A stretch of DNA of 54,313 nucleotides, taken from contig NZ_JAEKIS010000024.1 of assembly GCF_017311415.1 (NCBI RefSeq), positions 1 to 54,313 on the forward strand, given 5' to 3'. The stretch comes from Salipiger abyssi (GTDB lineage Bacteria > Pseudomonadota > Alphaproteobacteria > Rhodobacterales > Rhodobacteraceae). The notes beneath the pieces were generated by a model that made no database searches, was not told the origin of the DNA, and saw only the letters and a program-made list of their open reading frames with translations. A program made the position numbers and the translations under genes. Shown one piece after another: positions 1 through 6,652 of this stretch (position 1 is its first letter; every line of letters starts with the position of its first letter).

Positions 1-1
1 A

Positions 2-88
2 GCGTGGCTTGCTGATGTCCTCGACCGTATCCACGATCACAAGATCAACCGCCTCGACGAACTGCTCCCGTGGAACTGGAAGTCGTAG
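2..88 (+). CDS. IS66-family transposase (TnpC), C-terminal fragment
   Basis: The window opens inside a reading frame that ends with the residues RLDELLPWNWK and one Ser before a TAG stop. This LLPWNW ending is the hallmark C-terminus of the IS66 large transposase, which catalyses insertion-sequence transposition with a DDE active site. Only 28 residues are visible, so the catalytic core lies to the left. The same frame runs open past the stop into the flanking TniQ-like gene, which places this element as the disruptor of that gene. Family assignment is based on the recognisable tail only. Confidence 0.75.
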   Translation, partial: AWLADVLDRIHDHKINRLDELLPWNWKS

Positions 89-119
89 GATCAGGCGACG
101 GTATCAACCGGTCGGTTAC
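89..119 (+). repeat. Right end of the IS66-family element
   Basis: Between the transposase stop and the resumed TniQ-like frame lies a short non-coding tail ending in CGGTCGGTTAC. Read inward this gives GTAACCGACCG, resembling the GTAA-type terminal inverted repeat of IS66 elements. The next eight bases (gggttaac, 120-127) are the expected position of an 8-bp target duplication, but the left copy is outside the window, so the exact end is an estimate. Confidence 0.5.
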
Positions 120-712
120 GGGTTAACCCAGATGTTGTTCGATCTTTGACCTTTCCGGCAATGACGCCACGAGAAGCCTCACTGACGGCTCAGATGCCAT
201 TCCAGCATTGCCTGCGATGCTCCAGAGAGGGTCTTTTGCTCAGGCATTGGAGGCGGGCCTGGGCATTTGACTGCCAAGTTTGCGGGACGAGACTTGTGCA
301 GACCCTTGGCAAACTCCGTGAGGAACAAATATCTGGAAAACTGATATACCGAGCGCGCCGCGGGGCAGAGATGCTTGAGTGCGCCGCGCGCTCGCGCGGC
401 CCCAAGCAACTTCGGCGCGCAATGCGCGCAGTCACCTTTGCCATGTCACTCAAAACCTTCCGCGGGGATCCGTCGTTCGCTGTCCAGAACCCCAGATCGG
501 AAGTTAGGCTGTTCTGCCTCGCCGCAATCGCCGCCGCTCGATCTCATCCCTTGGCTAAGGCAGCCATCGTCAGCAAAAGCATCGACGACTATGCAAGGGT
601 TGCTCTCTTGCGCGCCTTCGAGAAGGAGCCTCGATTGCTTGCCGCGGTTGATCACATCGCGCAAAGGTGCGCGAGAAACAGGGGCCCCATGACAGCCGTA
701 TCTCACAATTAA
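120..712 (+). pseudogene. TniQ-like protein, 3' remnant cut by IS66
   Basis: After the IS66 end an open frame continues for about 195 codons without a convincing start; the first usable codon is TTG at 146. The beginning reads like the LNPDVVRSLT segment and the CLRC...LLRHWRRAWAFDCQVCGTRLV zinc-finger block (about 20-55 residues in) of TniQ proteins, which select targets in Tn7/Tn5053-type transposition. The two CxxC pairs are present. The amino-terminal part is missing, so the gene is probably dead. The stop overlaps the stop of the convergent CDF gene by four bases. The TniQ call rests on motif layout, not on a search. Confidence 0.6.
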
Positions 713-1689
713 GGGCAAAAATTGTCGCCAAACGCGTCGCGTCTCAGATTAAAGGGCAACGCGACAGCAGCCTTTGCAGCCGCTATCTGGACTATATCAA
801 GATCCCGCGCGTGGCGCTCGTCGAGACACTCTGTTTCGAGCTGCAGCGTGACCATGTGAAACCCATGCTGTTCCGTCAGCCGCCGATAGGCCCGGTTCAG
901 CAGGTCCGCGGCCTCTGCGGGCTCACCATGGCGGATATGGGCAGAAAATGCGTGTTTGCCGCTGGTCAGCGTCCAGGCATGCACATGGTGAACGTCCAGA
1001 ACCCCGTCCTGGCCGCGCAGGTCCGTCGTCACAGCCTCGAGATCCGTTCCCTCTGGCGTGCCTTCCATGAGGATGTGGACCGCTTCCTTGATGACGCCGA
1101 CGGAGGCCCAGAGGAGAACCACCCCGAACGCCATGCCGAGGATCGGGTCAATCGCCAGAAAGCCGGTGAACTCGATCACTAGAGCGGTGACGATGATCAG
1201 GAGGCTGCCGACAAAGGTCTGGATGATGTGCCAGAGCGCACCACGGGCATTCAGATCGTCCTTGCTCGATTGCCACATCAGCCCCAGCGAGATCACTTCG
1301 GTGACCAGGCCTCCGAAGGCGACCCAGAGCATGGGACCCGTGGCCAGGTGAATCGGATTCCCGAGCCGCATCGCGCCCATCCAGATCACCAGAAGCGCCA
1401 TACCGAGAAGAAAGCCGCCATTCACCAGTGCCCCGATGATCTCGGCGCGGTACCAGCCGAAACTCCGCGCCGAATCCGCCGGGCGGCGCGCAATGCGCTG
1501 CGCGATGATGGCCACCAGAACGCCGCCAACCGCCGACAGGGTGTGAAACGCATCCGACAGGACGGCAATCGAGCCAGTCCAGAGCCCGACGGCCAGTTCA
1601 ATCACGAAGTAGACGCCGGTGAGCCAGGCCGAAATCACAAGGGCCTTGCCGGAACTCGGCATATGCCCGGCGTGGGAATGACTGGCCAT
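709..1689 (-). CDS. Cation diffusion facilitator-like transporter with altered metal site
   Basis: 326 residues from ATG 1689, chosen because AAGGAG lies just upstream; a longer frame to 1797 has no such signal. The protein has a His-containing N-terminus (HSHAGH), six membrane segments, and a cytoplasmic domain with the CDF signature DVHHVHAW. In the family, metal is bound by HxxxD or DxxxD in TM2 and HxxxD in TM5. Here TM2 reads HTLSA and TM5 reads HIIQT, so both second aspartates are replaced. The paralogue at 50588 keeps both (HNFSD, HNLSD). The gene is last in the minus-strand run 2808-709, one base after the VTT gene, behind a CueR-type promoter. Family sure; substrate unknown. Confidence 0.85.
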   Translation of the reverse strand: MASHSHAGHMPSSGKALVISAWLTGVYFVIELAVGLWTGSIAVLSDAFHTLSAVGGVLVAIIAQRIARRPADSARSFGWYRAEIIGALVNGGFLLGMALLVIWMGAMRLGNPIHLATGPMLWVAFGGLVTEVISLGLMWQSSKDDLNARGALWHIIQTFVGSLLIIVTALVIEFTGFLAIDPILGMAFGVVLLWASVGVIKEAVHILMEGTPEGTDLEAVTTDLRGQDGVLDVHHVHAWTLTSGKHAFSAHIRHGEPAEAADLLNRAYRRLTEQHGFHMVTLQLETECLDERHARDLDIVQIAAAKAAVALPFNLRRDAFGDNFCP

Positions 1690-1690
1690 A

Positions 1691-2353
1691 TCAGCTCTCC
1701 TTCCGTTTCGTACCGGTCTTTCGCGTCGCGGCGAAGAGAACCGACAGGCCGGTAAAGCCACCCAGCGCAAGTGCGGTCCATGTGGCAGTGCGGGCATCGC
1801 CGTTCATCGCCTGGCTGCCCATGTGAGCGAGCAAGAAACTCGCTGGAATAATCCCGGCCATCGTGGCCAGCGCGAACCTCCAAAGATGCAGCTTGCTCAG
1901 ACCTGCGGCGTAACTGATCATATCGAAGGACAGAAACGGCATCAGGCGACTGCCGAAGACCAGGAAGGTCAGAGTGTTCTGGGACCCGAACAGGCCTGCG
2001 TTAATCTTCTGACCGAGATGACGCTCAACGAAGGGACGACCCAAGCCGCGGGCCAGACCAAAGGCGGCAAGCGCACCGAGTTCCGCACCTAGAACGACGA
2101 AGAGCGTCCCGTACGTGTGTCCATAAGCCGCTCCGGCGGCGAGTGCGATTGGCGCCGAGGGCAGGGGGCTTGCGACAATAGCGATTGTCATGAGCGCCAC
2201 GATGACAATTGGTCCGGCAAGACCTGCCGCCTCGATCCAGCGGTCAATTTCCGCGCGATCCGGCAGGCGAATGTCAACGCCAAGGACGTCCGGGAAGGCC
2301 AATGCGACGACTCCCATCAGGAACACCGCCATAAGAAGGATGCGCATCATCAT
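1691..2353 (-). CDS. TVP38/TMEM64 (VTT domain) membrane protein
   Basis: 220-residue inner-membrane protein of the SNARE-associated/DedA-like VTT superfamily. Visible features are an N-terminal TM (about 3-22), a re-entrant-like stretch PLPSAPIALAAGAAYG (about 63-79), the typical G-R-x-MPF...AGLS motif (GSRLMPFLSFDMISYAAGLS, about 132-151) and a C-terminal TM. VTT proteins are linked to lipid scrambling and to envelope stress and selenite or metal tolerance, but the role here is not defined by sequence. The ATG overlaps the upstream stop as ATGA and the stop is one base from the CDF start, so the three genes form an operon. Confidence 0.85.
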   Translation of the reverse strand: MMMRILLMAVFLMGVVALAFPDVLGVDIRLPDRAEIDRWIEAAGLAGPIVIVALMTIAIVASPLPSAPIALAAGAAYGHTYGTLFVVLGAELGALAAFGLARGLGRPFVERHLGQKINAGLFGSQNTLTFLVFGSRLMPFLSFDMISYAAGLSKLHLWRFALATMAGIIPASFLLAHMGSQAMNGDARTATWTALALGGFTGLSVLFAATRKTGTKRKES

Positions 2354-2808
2354 GGATCAAAACACGGCATAGAGCAGAACGAAGAACGTCGCTGCAAAAA
2401 AAGGTCAAAGGCCACGCAGAATGGAATATACCAGTTCGGAATCCGGGCGAGACGATAAGAATTGTGGTGTGACATGTCCCAAAGGGCGTGAAGGGCCAAG
2501 CCCAAGGGGAGGAAGGCCCACTGCCATATCAGCCCCAGGAACGCTGCTAAGCCGAACAAAAGGGCGACCGCGAGCTCTGCCCAGAACACGCGCGCTCTGC
2601 CGTCCGCAGCGCCAAAGCCGATATAGGCACCGCCAATCAAAGCAAGCGTGATCGAAGCAAGAGCTATCGAGCTTTGCTCATCCAAAAAAAGGTGAGCCGG
2701 CAATGTGAGAACGACAAGCAACACGCCAACCCATACGGGAGATTTCAAGATATCCCCGTGTCGATGGTGCGATACGTGATCGCCTGTCTTTTCGAAAATC
2801 TGTGCCAT
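2350..2808 (-). CDS. Small multi-TM membrane protein (possibly DUF6010-like)
   Basis: 152 residues with four hydrophobic segments (about 23-40, 47-64, 73-90, 93-110) and a conserved-looking HALWDMSHH motif (about 106-115) near a YIPF segment. The general look matches small DUF6010-type membrane proteins, but I cannot confirm the family. It begins the operon that continues with the VTT protein and the CDF homologue. The -10 of a well-formed MerR-type promoter ends seven bases before the ATG, so the mRNA is predicted to be leaderless or nearly so. There is no room for a Shine-Dalgarno sequence. The function is unknown; metal control is inferred from the promoter. Confidence 0.65.
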   Translation of the reverse strand: MAQIFEKTGDHVSHHRHGDILKSPVWVGVLLVVLTLPAHLFLDEQSSIALASITLALIGGAYIGFGAADGRARVFWAELAVALLFGLAAFLGLIWQWAFLPLGLALHALWDMSHHNSYRLARIPNWYIPFCVAFDLFLQRRSSFCSMPCFDP

Positions 2809-2815
2809 GGCTTTG

Positions 2816-2846
2816 TACCTAGGGATTCCAGCAACTGGAAGGTCAA
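2816..2846 (-). promoter_or_regulatory. CueR-type promoter/operator of the 2808-709 operon
   Basis: On the minus strand TTGACC, 19 bases, TAGGTA. The 19-base spacer holds the dyad CCAGTTGCTGG flanked by TTC/GAA. The over-long spacer with an internal dyad is the mark of MerR-family promoters. It closely matches the boxes before copA (19661), copZ (19632) and the ATPase at 31033. Confidence 0.75.
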
Positions 2847-2969
2847 GGGCTATTCATCCACGCGCGCAACGCAGCGCTCACTCAACCGTTCCACGGTGAG
2901 GTCAAAGGACCGATATCAGGACGTATTTGACGCTGACGCCAAGCTCATGTCCGACGCGCGTGGCGATTT

Positions 2970-3407
2970 TCAGTCATCTTTCGCCTTCTGCCAGACTTGC
3001 TGGCAGGCTGAGTAAAGAAACGTCGCTGACCAGGTCAGCAACATGAAGCCCAAAAGCGATTGCAGCATCAGCAATAGTCGAAAGGGCCCGACCACCTCTA
3101 TGGACGAATAGCCAAGGGTCGAGAACGAGATGCCCGTAACATAGAGAACATCCTGAAACATCGGAGGGCTGTTGCTGAACGATTGCGGCAGAACGCTTGC
3201 CACCACCATCGTGTTGAACACGGCGAGCGTCACAAGTTCCAAGACATGCAGCAACAGCAACGTGGAAAACGTCAGGATGATCCGAAAGCCGGAGCCATCC
3301 GACCGCTGCGGGGAAAACTTCAGAATGCCCGACAACGCATAATGATGGACAATTCCCATCACGATCGCCGCGCATATTCCGACAAACATAGCCATCAACT
3401 CGGTCAT
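2970..3407 (-). CDS. Two-TM ion channel-like membrane protein
   Basis: 145 residues if started at ATG 3407 (MTELMAMF); an upstream ATG at 3455 would add 16 residues but neither start has a strong ribosome site. There are two N-terminal hydrophobic segments, then a pore-helix-like stretch TGISFSTLGYSSIEVVGPF followed by a final TM. This is the layout of the Ion_trans_2 pore domain. The selectivity filter, TVGYGD in K+ channels, reads STLGYSS here, so ion choice is open. It lies 88 bases downstream of the rhodanese gene on the same strand. Assignment is by motif and topology only. Confidence 0.6.
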   Translation of the reverse strand: MTELMAMFVGICAAIVMGIVHHYALSGILKFSPQRSDGSGFRIILTFSTLLLLHVLELVTLAVFNTMVVASVLPQSFSNSPPMFQDVLYVTGISFSTLGYSSIEVVGPFRLLLMLQSLLGFMLLTWSATFLYSACQQVWQKAKDD

Positions 3408-3495
3408 ACACCCAAACCCGTCTTCCTGTTCAAACAGGTCAATTTGACCATACATCAGGCTTTTAGCACAACGGGACCAATTGATTCTTCACTGG

Positions 3496-3969
3496 TCAGG
3501 CCAACGCGGGGGGCAACCCGTTCAGGGCGACATCCACCGGAACGGTCGGCAAGTTCGATGCGATCCAGCCAGGCCCTTCGCCTGATCCCAACATCCCTTC
3601 CGAGATATCGGCGTAGCCCGAATAACCAGCTTGTCTCAACGCTCGAAGCAGCGATGCGGAGCGTCCGCCAGTGGCGCAGATCAGTCCAACAGTGCGATCA
3701 CCGCTCAGTTCCTTGGCCCTGAACAATCGGTCCGGAAAACCGGACGCGTGCATGCTTATCGGCCATACACCAGCACCTACGCCGGTTTCTTGCCACTCTT
3801 TGTGCGTTCTGACATCGATGATCCGCGCCGTATCCGATAGAAGCGCGTCAAAGGCATTCTCTGCCGACCAGACAGATCGGCTCTGCGCCAACAGCGGTGA
3901 CGCCGCGACGGTCAGCACCGTCATATGAGCACCCAGAACGAAACGGCGCCGGTTCAAATCAAGAGCCAT
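3496..3969 (-). CDS. Tat-exported rhodanese-like sulfurtransferase
   Basis: 157 residues from ATG 3969, preceded by GAGG at nine bases; frames extending to 4122 lack a signal. The N-terminus carries a twin-arginine signal (NRRRFVLG plus hydrophobic stretch ending ASPLLAQ). The single rhodanese domain includes the DVRTHKEW entry motif and the active-site loop CATGGRS, where the cysteine carries persulfide. Periplasmic rhodaneses are often found with copper and thiol-redox genes. The domain call is secure; the sulfur acceptor is not indicated. Confidence 0.8.
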   Translation of the reverse strand: MALDLNRRRFVLGAHMTVLTVAASPLLAQSRSVWSAENAFDALLSDTARIIDVRTHKEWQETGVGAGVWPISMHASGFPDRLFRAKELSGDRTVGLICATGGRSASLLRALRQAGYSGYADISEGMLGSGEGPGWIASNLPTVPVDVALNGLPPALA

Positions 3970-4066
3970 ATTCGAAAACCTCATCCTTTGATCGGTTGCG
4001 ATCCCAAAGGTCACATAACATACGCGCGACGCTACCCGGGAGCACGACACGGTGCAGGCACAGATT

Positions 4067-4113
4067 TGTATCCATCTGTAGCAAGGGACTGACCTGATAC
4101 AAACGGCTACAAT
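4067..4113 (+). promoter_or_regulatory. Two candidate response-regulator boxes and promoter of the two-component operon
   Basis: Two 16-bp elements precede the regulator gene. 4067-4082 reads TGTATC-CATC-TGTAGC and 4096-4111 reads GATACA-AACG-GCTACA. Each is a pair of hexamers with a 10-base period, as expected for a dimer of an OmpR-family regulator on direct repeats. A possible -10 TACAAT lies at 4108-4113, so the second element would overlap the core promoter. Matching elements occur at 13651, 26439 and 28666. Confidence 0.5.
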
Positions 4114-4157
4114 TCTGCCCATGAAACAGAATGCAACGATGATCTAGGAAGGACGCC

Positions 4158-4880
4158 ATGGGACCGCCACCTCATATCCTTATCGTGGACGACCACGCTC
4201 AGATACGCGAAAGCGTCGCGCGCTTCCTGGAGAAGAACGGAATGCGCACGACCGTCGCCAGGGATGCCGTGGAGATGGATGCCAAGCTGGCCACTGGTCA
4301 CTTCGACCTCCTCGTGCTCGATGTCATGATGCCGGGCGAGGACGGTTTGTCGGTTTGCCGCAGACTTGCGCCAGAGGGTGATCTTCCGATCATCATGCTG
4401 ACGGCGCTTGGTGAGGAAACGGATCGGATCGTGGGTCTGGAAATCGGTGCGGACGATTATCTCGCCAAGCCGTTCAATCCACGAGAACTGCTCGCCCGCA
4501 TCAAGTCGGTTCTTCGGAGAAGCAACCGCGACGAACCTGTGGCCGGAAGCCTCGCTGGGAGGAAAGTCTCTTTTGCGCACTGGATACTGGATACCGACCG
4601 GCAGGTGCTGATTGACGAGTCCACCACCGAGACCCCATTGACGACCTCCGAGTTCAAATTGCTGGCGGTCCTGCTGGAACGCGCGAGGATGGTGCTCAGC
4701 CGTGACCAGTTGCTTGACCTGACCGCTGGTCGGACGGCAGGCCCGATGGATCGCACCATCGACAATCAGATCAGCCGTCTCCGCCGCAAAATCGAGCCGG
4801 ATGTACTTAGGCCCAGTGTCATCAAAACGGTGCGGAACGGCGGATACTGTCTGGCTGCCGATGTCGAGGATGCGCCGTGA
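4158..4880 (+). CDS. OmpR/PhoB-family response regulator
   Basis: 240 residues. The receiver domain (about 5-120) has the acidic pair D11/D12, the phosphoryl-accepting D55 in VLDVMMPG, the switch threonine in MLTAL and the conserved lysine in LAKPF. The DNA-binding winged helix (about 140-235) ends with the SRLRRKIEP...KTVRNGGYCL signature. Its stop overlaps the sensor-kinase start. Two 10-base-period hexamer pairs lie directly upstream, suggesting autoregulation. Neighbouring copper and cytochrome genes suggest an envelope or metal signal, but the ligand is not shown. It resembles the CusR/CopR and OmpR groups generally. Confidence 0.93.
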   Translation: MGPPPHILIVDDHAQIRESVARFLEKNGMRTTVARDAVEMDAKLATGHFDLLVLDVMMPGEDGLSVCRRLAPEGDLPIIMLTALGEETDRIVGLEIGADDYLAKPFNPRELLARIKSVLRRSNRDEPVAGSLAGRKVSFAHWILDTDRQVLIDESTTETPLTTSEFKLLAVLLERARMVLSRDQLLDLTAGRTAGPMDRTIDNQISRLRRKIEPDVLRPSVIKTVRNGGYCLAADVEDAP

Positions 4881-6346
4881 TGCGCCGTGCGATGAGATCT
4901 CTGAGCGGCCAATTGATCCTGCTTGTGGTCGCGGCACTTGTCGTGGCCCAGGTGATCAGCCTGTTCCTGTTCGCCGACGAGCGCAGCCTTGCGATCCGTG
5001 CAGCTTTAGGATTCGAGGCCGCGGGTCGCGCAGCGAATGTCGCGCGGTTGATCGAAGAGGCCCCGCTGGATCTGCAGGACTCGATCCTTCGCGCGGCAAA
5101 TTCGCCTCTGATCCGGTTCGATCTGTCGGACGCTCCGATCGTGGATCACACCGGTCATTCGGACGGCGGCATCGTGGAAGCGCGCATACGCGCCCTGATG
5201 GATGACAGCTACAGCCGGGATATTCGCGTTGAATTGCACGAGGTCGAGGGCGAGTTGCGGCCTCTTCCCAATCTCTCGGACGAGATGACAGAAATGCATC
5301 TCGCGATGATGCGCGGAGAGTTGACAGCGGTTGAAATGAACCTGTCCATCGCCATCAAGGGAGCGCGTTGGCTGAATGTCGGAACGCGGTTCGAGCGACC
5401 GCCGATCCAATGGCCTTTCTATTCGATGCTGACCTTCGGGATTTCCGCCGGACTGCTTCTGGTGGCGATCTTCTGGTTTGTAATGACGCGCCTGACGCGT
5501 CCTTTGCGGCACCTGTCGAAGGCCGCGGACCATCTTGGCCGGGGCGAAGATGTGGGCGAATTGGCGGTCACAGGGCCGACCGAGGTCAGAGATCTGACCG
5601 TCGCATTCAACCGCATGCAACGACGGCTGACCCGGTTTGTCAGTGATCGTACACGTATGCTCGCAGCCCTTGGCCACGATTTACGCTCGCCGTTGACTGC
5701 CATGCGTGTCCGCGCGGAGCTGGTTGACGAAGAAGAGACGCGGGACAGCCTCATCGCATCGGTCGAAGAGATGCAGAGTATGGTCGAAGCGACGCTCACC
5801 TTTGCACGCGGCCTTACCGGATCCGAAGGTGCCGAAGTGGTCGATCTGCGCAATTTTCTGGACAGCTTGTGCAGCGATATGGCGGCACACTGCACCTTTG
5901 CCCCGAGTGATGATGTTGCCGTGCGGCTTCGACCCAACGCGTTCCGAAGGGCACTGAGGAACTTGCTTGAGAACGCCGTTCGCTACGGTGGTGCCGCAAA
6001 AGTCAGCTGGGCGACCCACGGTTCGAACCTCGTACTCAACATCGATGACAATGGGCCCGGCATTCCCGTCGACCAGTTGGAAAAGGTCTTCGATCCGTTC
6101 TATCGCCTCGAGCAATCGAGGTCTCTGGAAACGGGCGGTTATGGGCTTGGGCTCTCAATCGCGAGGACAATCGTCCAATCCCATGGCGGCGATATCCAGC
6201 TGGTCAATCAGAACAGCGCGGGTTTGCGCGCTGTTGTCACCATCCCGTTGGATGAAACCGAACTGATCGAAGGAGAAACAGATGAAACTGAACGCGTTGA
6301 TCCTGCCGTTGCTGGCCAGCTTGCCCGCCAGCATGGCGCAGGCTGA
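4880..6346 (+). CDS. Membrane sensor histidine kinase (HAMP, HisKA, HATPase)
   Basis: 488 residues from ATG 4880 (GTG at 4877 is an alternative); the start overlaps the regulator stop. TM1 is at about 5-27 and TM2 at about 174-199, enclosing a periplasmic sensor of about 145 residues with no recognised fold and no evident His/Met metal cluster. A HAMP linker follows, then the phosphorylated histidine H266 in LGHDLRSPL, the N box NLLENAVRYGG, the G1 box DDNGPGIP and the G2 box GYGLGLSIA. The C-terminal 20 residues extend past the ATPase fold and overlap the SHOCT gene by 65 bases. It is the cognate partner of the upstream regulator. Confidence 0.93.
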   Translation: MRRAMRSLSGQLILLVVAALVVAQVISLFLFADERSLAIRAALGFEAAGRAANVARLIEEAPLDLQDSILRAANSPLIRFDLSDAPIVDHTGHSDGGIVEARIRALMDDSYSRDIRVELHEVEGELRPLPNLSDEMTEMHLAMMRGELTAVEMNLSIAIKGARWLNVGTRFERPPIQWPFYSMLTFGISAGLLLVAIFWFVMTRLTRPLRHLSKAADHLGRGEDVGELAVTGPTEVRDLTVAFNRMQRRLTRFVSDRTRMLAALGHDLRSPLTAMRVRAELVDEEETRDSLIASVEEMQSMVEATLTFARGLTGSEGAEVVDLRNFLDSLCSDMAAHCTFAPSDDVAVRLRPNAFRRALRNLLENAVRYGGAAKVSWATHGSNLVLNIDDNGPGIPVDQLEKVFDPFYRLEQSRSLETGGYGLGLSIARTIVQSHGGDIQLVNQNSAGLRAVVTIPLDETELIEGETDETERVDPAVAGQLARQHGAG

Positions 6347-6587
6347 TGGACCAGGCTCCTGGACGGGGCACATGTGGGGCAGTGGCTATGGCTTTATGGG
6401 CGGCTTCATGATGCTCGCCTTCTGGGGTGCGCTGATCGCATTGGTGGTGTTTCTGGTGTTCAGGCTGCGGGACAATGGCACCCGTCCCCCGGACTCGGAC
6501 GCGCAGGAAGCGCTCAGGCGCCGCTTTGCAAATGGGGAAATCGACGAAGAAGAGTTCCGTCGCCGCAAAGCAACGCTCGACGAATAG
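6282..6587 (+). CDS. Small SHOCT-domain membrane protein
   Basis: 101 residues with signal peptide (about 1-20, ending SMAQA), a Gly/Trp/Met-rich linker (WTGHMWGSGYGFMGG), one TM (about 41-62) and a C-terminal SHOCT helix pair (about 75-99, ALRRRFANGEIDEEEFRRR). The GAAGGAG upstream fixes the start even though it lies inside the kinase gene. SHOCT proteins of this kind commonly sit in copper-resistance operons, and the Met/His-containing linker would face the periplasm. The molecular role is unknown. Confidence 0.85.
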   Translation: MKLNALILPLLASLPASMAQADGPGSWTGHMWGSGYGFMGGFMMLAFWGALIALVVFLVFRLRDNGTRPPDSDAQEALRRRFANGEIDEEEFRRRKATLDE

Positions 6588-6652
6588 ACCCCGCCGCGGA
6601 CGCCAAAGCCGTCCGACGCGACGCCCACCGACGCTGAATAGGAAAGAACGCC

